Origin: Desulfofustis sp. | GTDB lineage: Bacteria > Desulfobacterota > Desulfobulbia > Desulfobulbales > Desulfocapsaceae | NCBI GenBank assembly: GCA_029287755.1 | Contig: JARFQM010000336.1 | Coordinates: forward strand, 1-14,744 | Reading direction: 5' to 3' | Length of the DNA stretch: 14,744 nucleotides | In this document: positions 7,055 through 13,808 of the stretch, piece after piece | Position numbering within the stretch: position 1 is the first letter of the stretch | How the letters are laid out: each line of letters opens with the position of its first letter | Notes under the pieces: model-generated | What the model was told of the DNA's origin: nothing | The model's database searches: none | What the model saw: only the letters and a program-made list of their open reading frames with translations | Position numbers and translations under genes: made by a program

Positions 7055-7879
7055 ATGGAAAAGAATATTGCAGGTCTGTGGAACTCGGGGCGGGCTGTTG
7101 TCGGCGGCTGGCTGATGCTGCCCGACGCGGTCACCGCTGAAATCATGGCCGGCCAGGGCTACGACACCATAACCATTGATCTTCAGCACGGGCTTGTCGA
7201 TTACCAAAAGGCGCTTGCGATGCTGCAGGCCATGAACGGCAGCCCGTCAATCCCTTTTGCCCGCGTCCCCTGGCTCGACCCGGCATTGGTCATGAAACTG
7301 CTGGATGCCGGATTCTTGGGAATCATCTGCCCCATGATAAATAACCAGGATGAAGCTCGCAGGCTTGCCTCGTACGTACGCTACCCGCCGGTCGGCGAGA
7401 GAAGCTACGGACCTGCCCGGGCTGGATTTATCCTTGATCCGGCCTACGGCGGCAAAGCCAACGAAATGATCCAGTGCCTGGCCATGATCGAGACGGCGGA
7501 AGGGTATCGGAACGTGGAGGAAATCGTCGCGGTCGAAGGCATAGACGGTGTCTATATAGGTCCCATTGATCTTACCTTGGCCCTGTACGGCAATGACCTG
7601 CCGCTCGGTTTAGACCGACAAGAAACGGAGATGCTCGAGGCGATCGAAAATATCCTCAGGGCTGCCCATGCGGCCGGAAAGAAGGCGGGAATCCATTGCG
7701 GCACTCCCGAATACGCAGGCCGCATGGTAGAGATGGGCTTTGATCTGGTGTCTTTATCTTCCGACCTGGGGCTCTTTAGCACCGCCTCGAAATCAATACT
7801 GGAGGCTGCGCGCCGACTCACTGGAGGAGTGGCAGGCGACGAAAGTCAGGCGGCACAGAGCGGATCAACCCCCTACTAG
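7055..7879 (+). CDS. HpaI/HpcH-family class II aldolase
   Basis: A 274-residue metal-dependent aldolase of the HpcH/HpaI family, which reversibly splits 2-keto-3-deoxy sugar acids or 4-hydroxy-2-oxo acids into pyruvate plus an aldehyde. The expected residues are present at nearly the same numbers as in E. coli HpaI: base H45 (LQHG), pyruvate-binding R70 (FARVPW), and metal ligands E146 (MIETAEG) and D172 (IGPIDLT). The segment PPVGERSYGPARA (111-123) matches the substrate loop of the family. A start ATG follows AGGGA at about five bases. The last 20 residues are polar and probably disordered. No catabolic neighbours point to a substrate; 2-dehydro-3-deoxyglucarate, 4-hydroxy-2-oxoheptanedioate and 2-keto-3-deoxy-L-rhamnonate aldolase are equally possible. 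Confidence 0.92.
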   Translation: MEKNIAGLWNSGRAVVGGWLMLPDAVTAEIMAGQGYDTITIDLQHGLVDYQKALAMLQAMNGSPSIPFARVPWLDPALVMKLLDAGFLGIICPMINNQDEARRLASYVRYPPVGERSYGPARAGFILDPAYGGKANEMIQCLAMIETAEGYRNVEEIVAVEGIDGVYIGPIDLTLALYGNDLPLGLDRQETEMLEAIENILRAAHAAGKKAGIHCGTPEYAGRMVEMGFDLVSLSSDLGLFSTASKSILEAARRLTGGVAGDESQAAQSGSTPY

Positions 7880-7921
7880 GTGTGAGCCCGGTCAGCAGTG
7901 TACAACGGCCCAGTGCCTTGA

Positions 7922-8395
7922 CTAATCCTTGCCTCTGCTGCCGGAATCCATTCCCCCTCCGGCTCTATAGCTCGGTGGATAGACCTGGACAGTAGTGCCC
8001 TCGAATTTGGTGACCAGGTTGTCATATTTGGAGAAGAAGATTCCCACCCGTTTTCCATCAGGATCAAGAATCTCGGCACCGTTCCGCCTGGTTTGATATG
8101 GTCCCTTCCAATTGACGGTGCTCTCCAGCCATGTGGACAGCTCATCTCCCTCGAGATCGACCGGTTTCCAGAATTCGGACTTAATCTTATAGCTCGCATC
8201 GAGTGCCATAACGGCGGACGGCCACTGCGTTGTGCCGCTGAAGTAGTATCTGTAGCCGGGAACGATTTCGCTGTTCTGGAAGAACACAGTTATATCGTTC
8301 TGCCGCTTCAGTGTGCCGCATTCCTCACAGGGAGCGCAGCTCATCAGGGTCATCGCGATTGCGGCCAGCAACAGGGGAACTAGGATGGATTTCAT
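7922..8395 (-). CDS. Predicted lipoprotein of unknown function
   Basis: I do not recognise a named family. The 157-residue protein starts with a typical lipoprotein signal (MKSILVPLLLAAIAMTLMSC), giving a lipid-modified Cys20. Two more cysteines follow at 23 and 26, making a C-x2-C-x2-C cluster at the mature N-terminus. The body is rich in Tyr and Trp and mostly beta-type (VPGYRYYFSGTTQWPSAVMAL; WLESTVNWKG), followed by AEILDPDGKRVGIFFSKYD, then a Gly/Ser-rich tail. The ATG has AGGAGG six bases upstream, a strong ribosome site. The gene lies 126 bases downstream of the MFS exporter gene on the same strand and is convergent with the aldolase gene, 42 bases apart. It may be co-transcribed with the exporter, but no functional link is evident. 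Confidence 0.8.
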   Translation of the reverse strand: MKSILVPLLLAAIAMTLMSCAPCEECGTLKRQNDITVFFQNSEIVPGYRYYFSGTTQWPSAVMALDASYKIKSEFWKPVDLEGDELSTWLESTVNWKGPYQTRRNGAEILDPDGKRVGIFFSKYDNLVTKFEGTTVQVYPPSYRAGGGMDSGSRGKD

Positions 8396-8521
8396 GGCGG
8401 GCCTCCTGGTATGGCACCATATCAGCTTGTATACTCATGGTAGTGGATGAAATTCTAATGCACGCTGCGGAGATGAAAAGGGCCCTGAAATAAACATACC
8501 CGAATTCCTCTCTTTTTCAGG

Positions 8522-10015
8522 TCATTTTCTGGGCAGCAGCAATGAAAGTCCAAGGTTGAAAAGCGAGACAACAAAGACGATGACCAGGGCCAGGTAAACC
8601 CCCTTCAGCACCGCGTCCTGCAGCAGCGCCTGCATGGCATCGGGAACCATGGCCTGGAATTCCTTCTGAAAAAGATTGGCCATGCTCTCTTTGAGCATTC
8701 CTATCAGGTTCTCGGGCAGGCGCTGCCCAGCCGTGGTCAACTCGCTGATCAGCCTGTCGGTGACGATCCCGCCGCAGAGTCCTACTCCGATCGTCCCTCC
8801 CATGGTCCGGGAAAACTGGTGAAAGGATGTCGCCACCCCCAAGTCGGTCGGTTCCACACTGTCCTGCACTACCAGAAGGGTGGTCAAAGAGACAAATCCC
8901 ATACCCAGTCCGACGATGAGAAAGGCTGTAAAACACTCACCTATAGTCGTGGTGCGAGAGAACAACAGGGTCAGGCCGGTACCGACAACCACGAGTACCG
9001 CGCCGATCAAGGTCGCTCTCTTGGCTCCGATCCAGTGCATGTTCCTGCCCGCTGCCAGGGAACCGATGGACCAGCCCAGGCTCAGCGACAGCATGGCATA
9101 GCCGACCTGGAGCGGAGTCTGGGAGAGCGCTCCCTGAAGCAGAATAGGGGCGTAGGCGAAAAGCGAGAAAATGGCGAAGCTGGCAAAAAAGACCAGGACG
9201 TTGCCAAGGGCGAAGGAAGGATTTTTGAAAAAACTGAAATCGAGCATCGGATTTTCCGCCCGCCCTTCAACCAGGTAGAAGCAGATTCCCGAGACGATGG
9301 TGGCAATGCCGATCAATATATAGGGCAATGATGTAACCGGCAGTTCACGCCCTCCGGTCATGATCAGGGTCAGGAGCCCCAGGATGAATCCGGAAAGGAG
9401 CAGGGCCCCCAGTAGATCGAGATTCTTGCCTGTCGTCTTCTGGCGGAATTCCTGAAAATATGAGGCAATGCCGTAAAAGGAAAAGAGCCCCAGGGGAATG
9501 TTGATAAAAAAGATCCAGCGCCAGGAGAACCAGGTCACGATAAATCCGCCCAGCGTCGGACCGACCAGGCTGGAAACGCCCCACACCGCACTGGCAAAAG
9601 AGATTGTTTTCGCTCTTTGCTCAGGCGGTGATACATCGGAAAGGACCACATAGACCAGCGCAAATATTCCACCGCCGCCGATGCCCTGGAAGACCCTGGC
9701 TAGCACCAGAAACTCCATCGATGGCGAACACCCGGCGGCGATCGAGGCGGCGAGGAAGAGGCCAATGGCGAAGAGGAACAGCAGCCTGGTGGAGTACATA
9801 TCGGACAGTTTCCCGAAAATAGGCAGGGCTACGGCCCGGGCCAGGAAGTAGGACGTATAGGTCCAGGCATAGAGATGCAGGCCGCCCAATTCGGCGATAA
9901 TGGTCGGCATGGCCGCGGTCATCACCAGCGCGTCCAGGGCGCCGAGAAAGAGGGCCAGCAGTGCGGCCCAGATAATCCAGTTGCGGCGCGCGCTGTCACT
10001 ATCGACTGCAGTCAT
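8522..10015 (-). CDS. DHA2-family MFS exporter (EmrB/QacA type)
   Basis: A 497-residue inner-membrane proton-driven exporter of the 14-helix DHA2 group, which pumps drugs and other toxic compounds. Visible hallmarks are D28 in helix 1 (GALDALVMTAAMPTI, motif D1), motif A GKLSDMYSTR (68-77) in the helix 2-3 loop, R107 in LARVFQGIGGG (motif B), motif C GVSSLVGPTLGG (146-157) in helix 5 and the family phrase SWRWIFFINIPLG (164-176). Helices are long and evenly distributed to residue 492, so the gene looks intact. The ATG has GGGAG six bases upstream. No EmrA-like fusion protein, TolC or regulator is next to it, unlike EmrAB operons, so it probably acts alone as QacA does. The substrate is not predictable. 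Some DHA2 members carry other solutes, so drug export is inferred. Confidence 0.92.
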   Translation of the reverse strand: MTAVDSDSARRNWIIWAALLALFLGALDALVMTAAMPTIIAELGGLHLYAWTYTSYFLARAVALPIFGKLSDMYSTRLLFLFAIGLFLAASIAAGCSPSMEFLVLARVFQGIGGGGIFALVYVVLSDVSPPEQRAKTISFASAVWGVSSLVGPTLGGFIVTWFSWRWIFFINIPLGLFSFYGIASYFQEFRQKTTGKNLDLLGALLLSGFILGLLTLIMTGGRELPVTSLPYILIGIATIVSGICFYLVEGRAENPMLDFSFFKNPSFALGNVLVFFASFAIFSLFAYAPILLQGALSQTPLQVGYAMLSLSLGWSIGSLAAGRNMHWIGAKRATLIGAVLVVVGTGLTLLFSRTTTIGECFTAFLIVGLGMGFVSLTTLLVVQDSVEPTDLGVATSFHQFSRTMGGTIGVGLCGGIVTDRLISELTTAGQRLPENLIGMLKESMANLFQKEFQAMVPDAMQALLQDAVLKGVYLALVIVFVVSLFNLGLSLLLPRK

Positions 10016-10303
10016 TTTTGCTCCCGAATAAAGTCCAGATATCGTCTTGCTCTCAATAGCGGTTTCACACTCTTAGGGTGACGTGAAGGCGTGCAGATCG
10101 CTTTCCGACTCTCAGGGTCGAGATCCAGCAGTCCTCAATGTAAGGGTTATCTCCGCCAAAGCAAAGCTATTGTGCCACTGACTAAATCTAGGCTTTTGGG
10201 GTCTCTCTTTTTTATCCTGCCTGGTTTTATCCGTGGGATGAACTACTCTATTGTTGATTGCTGCCTGTATTTTTTTTAAAGACAATGAAGACGGGAGAGG
10301 ATG
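10016..10303. other. Divergent intergenic region between exporter and pterin dehydratase genes
   Basis: These 288 bases hold both start regions and no credible gene. Two near-identical 11-base direct repeats occur, ACTCTTAGGGT (10069-10079) and ACTCTCAGGGT (10108-10118), start to start 39 bases apart and 54-103 bases upstream of the exporter start. They could be regulator sites. An eight-T run (10270-10277) lies before the dehydratase ribosome site without a hairpin in front of it. Confidence 0.4.
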
Positions 10304-10597
10304 ATGAGCACGGCCAAGGCAACACCCACAGAGATCGGTGAATTTCTCCAGACCCACGAGGAGTGGACTTTGACTGATGATGCGCTGCAGCGCACCTTCA
10401 CCTTCCGCAACTTCCGGGAGGCCTTCGGCTTCATGGCCGAGGCCGCGCTTGTGGCCGAGCGCAGCAGCCACCACCCGGAATGGAGCAATGTCTACAACCG
10501 GGTCACGGTACAACTGACCACCCATGACGCCGGCGGAATCAGCGCCAAGGACTTCGAACTCGCCCGGCAGATGGAGCTGATCGCCTCGCGCCGTTGA
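10304..10597 (+). CDS. phhB: Pterin-4a-carbinolamine dehydratase
   Basis: A 97-residue enzyme that dehydrates 4a-hydroxytetrahydrobiopterin, recycling the pterin cofactor of aromatic amino acid hydroxylases. The active-site signature is complete: E52, H56-H57-P58 and W60 (ERSSHHPEW), followed by [11 protein letters not shown] with H74 and D75. Length matches the family (95-110 residues). Two adjacent ATGs exist; the second (10304) is chosen because GGGAG sits six bases before it, while the first abuts the ribosome site. No phenylalanine hydroxylase gene is in the window, so the pathway partner is unknown; in many bacteria these proteins occur without one. The stop codon overlaps the TTG start of the next gene, implying coupled expression. 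Confidence 0.93.
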   Translation: MSTAKATPTEIGEFLQTHEEWTLTDDALQRTFTFRNFREAFGFMAEAALVAERSSHHPEWSNVYNRVTVQLTTHDAGGISAKDFELARQMELIASRR

Positions 10598-11016
10598 CAG
10601 GCTGCCTGTTTATCCCGGTTACACTGGTGCTCTACACTTCGATAAACTGCGGTCTTTTGGTGTTGATCTGGCTTGTGCAGATCATTATTTATCCGGGTAT
10701 GCATGGCTGGGACAAGGCCAGGTTTGCAGAACTGCACGGTGACTATACCCGGCGTATCACCTGCATTGTCGGACCGCTCATGCTCGGCCAGGCAGCCCTG
10801 GCGCTGCACCGCGTAGTTGTTGCACCACACAAAACAGCGGTCCTGCAGACCCTGCTTATCGCCTTCGTCTGGGGGGTGACCATCTTCGTCTCGGTACCGC
10901 TGCACCGCAAGCTGAGCGCTGGCTACGACGGCCGGGCGGTCTCCCGGTTGTGCACCACCAACTGGCTGCGGACGGCCGGCTGGAGCCTGGTCAGTCTGCT
11001 CGATTTAGCGGGGTGA
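10594..11016 (+). CDS. Four-helix membrane protein of unknown function
   Basis: A 140-residue integral membrane protein with four predicted helices near 8-33, 54-72, 84-103 and 124-139. Conserved-looking polar motifs lie at the helix ends: [10 protein letters not shown] (26-35), [13 protein letters not shown] (51-63), [12 protein letters not shown] (101-112) and NWLRTAGW (123-130). This pattern recalls small uncharacterised four-helix proteins related to the DUF1772 group, a resemblance and not an identification. The start is TTG, sharing TTGA with the stop of the pterin dehydratase; no good ribosome site is nearby (GGAG is 17 bases away), so translation probably relies on reinitiation. A GTG a few codons in could also serve. 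Operon partnership with the dehydratase suggests a linked role, but none is known to me. Confidence 0.75.
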   Translation: MTGCLFIPVTLVLYTSINCGLLVLIWLVQIIIYPGMHGWDKARFAELHGDYTRRITCIVGPLMLGQAALALHRVVVAPHKTAVLQTLLIAFVWGVTIFVSVPLHRKLSAGYDGRAVSRLCTTNWLRTAGWSLVSLLDLAG

Positions 11017-11141
11017 GGTCAATCCCTATCCTCGTGTCTCGGATTTTCCTGAACGCAGCACTCTGCTGCACCGATCGAGCGCCTGCAAATCAGTATCTGG
11101 CTGGCAGGAACGTGCTGTGGGTCCCGGGGCTGAATGCAACG

Positions 11142-12116
11142 CTATTCAGCAGCCGTCCGGTGCGCTTTTATCGATCCGAACCATTGCGGTCTTTTGTCAA
11201 CAGCAAACCCGGAGAGCGAAGGGTGCATGGTCTGCAGAGACTGGGTGTGCTGCTCGAGTGCGGCGATCAGCGACCGAATCGTTTCATCATCCGCATCCGC
11301 CGAGCAGACCAGGGTCATGGTCGTACCGAAGGTGGAAAGCGTTTCTGACAAAAATGGATAGGTGGATTTCTGAATTTCCTGTCTCGACAAGGAAGGAGTT
11401 GAGGTAATAAGCTCGATCACGCCGTCGTTGAAAAAACCGATCAGCCTAGCCTGAGAGTCCTTCATAAGCTGAATTATATTGTCGTCTGGATGGACACCCC
11501 GGTGGACCATGATCTGCACGTCACCCTGGCGGAAGGCGATCTTATCCTGAGACATTGACGAGGACAGTTCGGCGAATACGGGAAACATATCTGCCTTCCA
11601 GCCCTGATTGCGCATGAAGAGTTTGAACAGCTGATTCTGCGGTGAGCCGGGCGAGCCCGCGTTTATCCTTGTTCCAGGCAACTGATCCACCGAGGCTAAC
11701 TTGACATCGCCTCGCACAAGCAGGGTAAGCGGAACCTGGTAGAGCGCGGTGACCACGCGAATTCGATCATAGCTGATATCAAGATATCGAAAAGATTCCT
11801 GCCCGGTCATCGATTGTTCGAGCAGCAGCGAATCGACCAGGGCCAGGTCAAGTGAGCCACCCTGCACATTTGTCAGGTTATCGATGGGATCGGCCGATTC
11901 CGACAGCACGCAGGTGAGCTCCTTGTCCTGTTTGGCAAATATGCGGCACAACAGTTTACCACTGTGGTGCGAGAACGAGCCGCTCGGACCGGTGCCGATG
12001 TGCAGTTCGTAGGATGATGCCGGCAGTGCAGAAGCGCCCGCCAGAAGCAACGCGGCGATGAGTGAGAACGTATTCATGACTAATCTTGCCGGTCGTGTGC
12101 CAGTCTCGTCGATCAT
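11142..12116 (-). CDS. TAXI-family TRAP transporter solute-binding protein
   Basis: A 324-residue periplasmic binding protein of the TAXI type, which delivers solutes (glutamate or other organic acids in studied cases) to TRAP membrane subunits. After a signal helix (15-30) the mature start YELHIGTGPSGSFSHHSGKLLCRIF (36-60) matches the Gly-rich TAXI opening. Later family stretches are SLDLALVDS, the LASVDQLPGTRINAGSPGSPQNQLF region and FRQGDVQIMV. The start at 12116 is chosen for GGAGGG four bases upstream; it gives a 14-residue polar leader before the signal helix. An ATG at 12077 directly before the helix lacks a ribosome site, and the in-frame TTG at 12128 is itself inside the likely site. 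No TRAP membrane gene (DctM/DctQ or fused) is in the window, so it is an orphan here. Confidence 0.88.
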   Translation of the reverse strand: MIDETGTRPARLVMNTFSLIAALLLAGASALPASSYELHIGTGPSGSFSHHSGKLLCRIFAKQDKELTCVLSESADPIDNLTNVQGGSLDLALVDSLLLEQSMTGQESFRYLDISYDRIRVVTALYQVPLTLLVRGDVKLASVDQLPGTRINAGSPGSPQNQLFKLFMRNQGWKADMFPVFAELSSSMSQDKIAFRQGDVQIMVHRGVHPDDNIIQLMKDSQARLIGFFNDGVIELITSTPSLSRQEIQKSTYPFLSETLSTFGTTMTLVCSADADDETIRSLIAALEQHTQSLQTMHPSLSGFAVDKRPQWFGSIKAHRTAAE

Positions 12117-12265
12117 GGTGCCCTCCAAAGTGAAATGATATGCACGGCTGACCTCCCTTCTTCACCAGGCGGCAGGAACGTGCGCCCTGGCGGTCTATGA
12201 GCGCTTGAGAACTTAGAGCGCTGGAGGAAAAAATAGTCATTCGACTCAGCCAGTAAATGCAACGA

Positions 12266-12300
12266 TGTGGTAGCGCGATGATGAGCGTGCGCTACCCACA
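12266..12300. repeat. Strong bulged hairpin in intergenic DNA
   Basis: GGTAGCGC (12269-12276) and GCGCTACC (12289-12296) are perfect inverted copies around a 12-base loop. With one bulged C the stem extends to about 11 pairs (TGTGG at 12266-12270 with CCACA at 12296-12300). No T-run follows on either strand. It lies about 150 bases upstream of the TAXI gene start; its function is unknown. Confidence 0.4.
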
Positions 12301-12435
12301 GTCATAAACTCCTCCGATTTTTTTGCTCTCTTCCTCGTCGATATTGAGCTGCCAGCGAATCAGCGGGTGCGAGTCTGGGGCGCTGCGCTCAAAATGACCG
12401 CGCCGCCCGGGCATTGTCATCTAGACTAAACCTCG

Positions 12436-12475
12436 CTGCTTCAAGCAGGTAAATATAGCAGATACTATTTCTGCT
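12436..12475. promoter_or_regulatory. Cluster of dyads built on TGCTT/AAGCA
   Basis: Two dyads sit side by side. CTGCTT-C-AAGCAG (12436-12448) is an odd-symmetry palindrome with a one-base centre, better suited to a protein site than an RNA hairpin. AGCAGA (12457-12462) and TCTGCT (12470-12475) form a six-base stem with a seven-base loop. The shared AGCAG/CTGCT core occurs four times in 40 bases. It could be an operator array; distance to either flanking gene is over 300 bases. Confidence 0.3.
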
Positions 12476-12764
12476 TGCCATTTCTTACTGGATACTGCAA
12501 TGCGGTCAAAAAACGCTGGGTGCCATGGTGGGGGGAGGCGCACCCCCGCAAGGTGTGATTGTTGGCATTGTTCAGTACCAGATTATCCCTCCCGGCTTTT
12601 ACGACAATGTGGTAATTAACTGGTCGGATGCAACGGCACGAATGAGAAATTACGAGGGTATGGCGGGTGGGCACCCACCTGCTTGGCAGCAGGATTGGAA
12701 AATGTCCAGGAGGCGGCTTCCGAGAGACACCGAAGATGTCAACCATTGCCCTCAGGGTAAATAG
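12459..12764 (+). CDS. Doubtful open frame upstream of the PLP-enzyme gene
   Basis: The frame is open for 101 codons, with the first ATG at 12525 (79 residues from there). The product would include a Gly/Pro-rich stretch (VGGGAPPQGVIVGIVQYQIIPPGFY) and a basic, Trp-containing C-terminus. Its composition is not absurd, but no ribosome site precedes the ATG, hairpins cross it, an equally long frame lies on the other strand and I recognise no family. If real it could be a remnant whose 5' part is lost before the stop at 12456. Confidence 0.12.
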   Translation, partial: QILFLLAISYWILQCGQKTLGAMVGGGAPPQGVIVGIVQYQIIPPGFYDNVVINWSDATARMRNYEGMAGGHPPAWQQDWKMSRRRLPRDTEDVNHCPQGK

Positions 12765-12794
12765 TTTTTAGTGTGGGTATGAAGAGACGATCAG

Positions 12795-13808
12795 ATGAAG
12801 TATTTCCCGGATGAATCAATTATGAATATTCCCCGCTATAGTGATATCGTCAAAGCTCATACTAATCTGGTGCGCTTTGCACACCGTACGCCGATTCTCT
12901 CATCAACGCACATCGACCTGAGCACCGGCGGGAAGATTTACTGCAAATGTGAAAATTTCCAGAAAACCGGTTCATTTAAATTCAGAGGGGCTGTTAACGC
13001 GGTCATGTCATTGAGCGAGGGGGCAGCAGGGCAGGGGGTTGCGACCCATTCTTCCGGGAATCATGCGGCAGCCCTAGCCTTGGCAGCAAGAGAAAGGGGG
13101 ATAGCCGCATACGTGGTAATGCCTGAAACTGCGCCGGAAATAAAAAAGAGAGCGGTCGCCGGCTATGGTGCGAAGATTTTTTTCTGCACCCCGAGCCTGG
13201 AAGCTCGGCAGGCAACCTTGGCTGAAGTTATTTCAGAGACAGGTGCTGCCGAGATTCACCCCTATGATAATTTTCATGTCATTGCCGGACAGGGCACGGC
13301 GATGAAAGAAATGGTGGAAGACGGTCCCGATCTCGATAGCGCGTTGGTGCCAGTCGGCGGCGGTGGGTTGCTGGCAGGGACGGCTCTGGCACTCACCCAC
13401 CTCTCTCCCCGCACGCACCTCATTGGCTGTGAACCTGAAGGGGCCGACGATGCCTACCGTTCATTTCTGCAAGGTGAGATTATTCCATCGATCAACCCGC
13501 TTACGATTGCCGATGGTTTGCTTACCTCCCTTGGTGAACGGAATTTTGCCATTATCAGGGAACAGGTAGATCAGATTGTAACCGTATCTGAAGACTCGAT
13601 TATTGCGGCCATGCGCATGGTGTGGGAGCGCATGAAAATAATTATCGAGCCCTCGTCGGCCGTCCCCCTGGGGGCGATTCTTGAGGGAAAAATTGACCTC
13701 CGGGACCAGCGGGTGGGCATTCTAATTTCAGGGGGGAATGTGGATCTGGAAAAACTGCCTTTCTCACCTGATTACACCAGCGAACGGGTTGCTAACCAAG
13801 ATTTCTGA
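12795..13808 (+). CDS. PLP-dependent serine/threonine dehydratase or serine racemase
   Basis: A 337-residue fold-type II PLP enzyme. K62 in GSFKFRG forms the Schiff base, S86-S87-G88-N89-H90 is the substrate loop, GGGGLLAG (188-195) binds the PLP phosphate and S312 in ISGGN faces the pyridine nitrogen. There is no C-terminal ACT domain, so it is not a long biosynthetic IlvA. E213, A217 and D219 (CEPEGADDAYRS) match the spacing of the Mg2+ site of eukaryotic serine racemase (E210, A214, D216), and the stretch IADGL to IIEPSSAVPLGAIL (238-296) resembles that enzyme closely. Likely reactions are L-threonine or L-serine deamination, serine racemisation, or 3-hydroxyaspartate dehydration; sequence cannot separate them. 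The ATG at 12795 has a modest GAAGAG site; another ATG ten codons on lacks one. Confidence 0.92.
   Translation: MKYFPDESIMNIPRYSDIVKAHTNLVRFAHRTPILSSTHIDLSTGGKIYCKCENFQKTGSFKFRGAVNAVMSLSEGAAGQGVATHSSGNHAAALALAARERGIAAYVVMPETAPEIKKRAVAGYGAKIFFCTPSLEARQATLAEVISETGAAEIHPYDNFHVIAGQGTAMKEMVEDGPDLDSALVPVGGGGLLAGTALALTHLSPRTHLIGCEPEGADDAYRSFLQGEIIPSINPLTIADGLLTSLGERNFAIIREQVDQIVTVSEDSIIAAMRMVWERMKIIIEPSSAVPLGAILEGKIDLRDQRVGILISGGNVDLEKLPFSPDYTSERVANQDF

Larger units (their letters stand above)
12117..12794. other. Gene-poor intergenic region rich in inverted repeats
   Basis: Between the divergent TAXI and PLP-enzyme genes lie about 680 bases without a recognisable gene. Dyads seen: two copies of AGCGCT (12200-12205, 12217-12222), a long bulged hairpin (12266-12300), a cluster of dyads (12436-12475), a GGGGG/CCCCC stem (12531-12547) and a GGTGGG/CCCACC stem (12666-12679). 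A plus-strand frame is open from 12459 to 12764 and a minus-strand one from 12746 to 12465; neither resembles a known protein. It may hold a decayed gene, a leader RNA or regulatory sites. Confidence 0.4.

Noticed and set aside
8819..9331. 170-codon plus-strand frame inside the MFS gene
   Set aside because: It is antisense to conserved exporter helices and its product is Gln/Arg/Gly-rich without any motif.
10270..10277. T8 run before phhB as an intrinsic terminator
   Set aside because: No GC-rich stem precedes it on the plus strand and it sits only a few bases before a ribosome site.
10950..11348. 132-codon plus-strand frame bridging the membrane-protein and TAXI genes
   Set aside because: It overlaps two well-supported genes in other frames and has no family-like content.
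12531..12547. Riboswitch upstream of the PLP-enzyme gene
   Set aside because: The GC-rich stems do not match a glycine, lysine or other riboswitch consensus known to me, and they lie some 250 bases from the start codon.
12465..12746. 93-codon minus-strand frame in the large intergenic region
   Set aside because: No ribosome site, no signal or domain, and it competes with an equally weak plus-strand frame.
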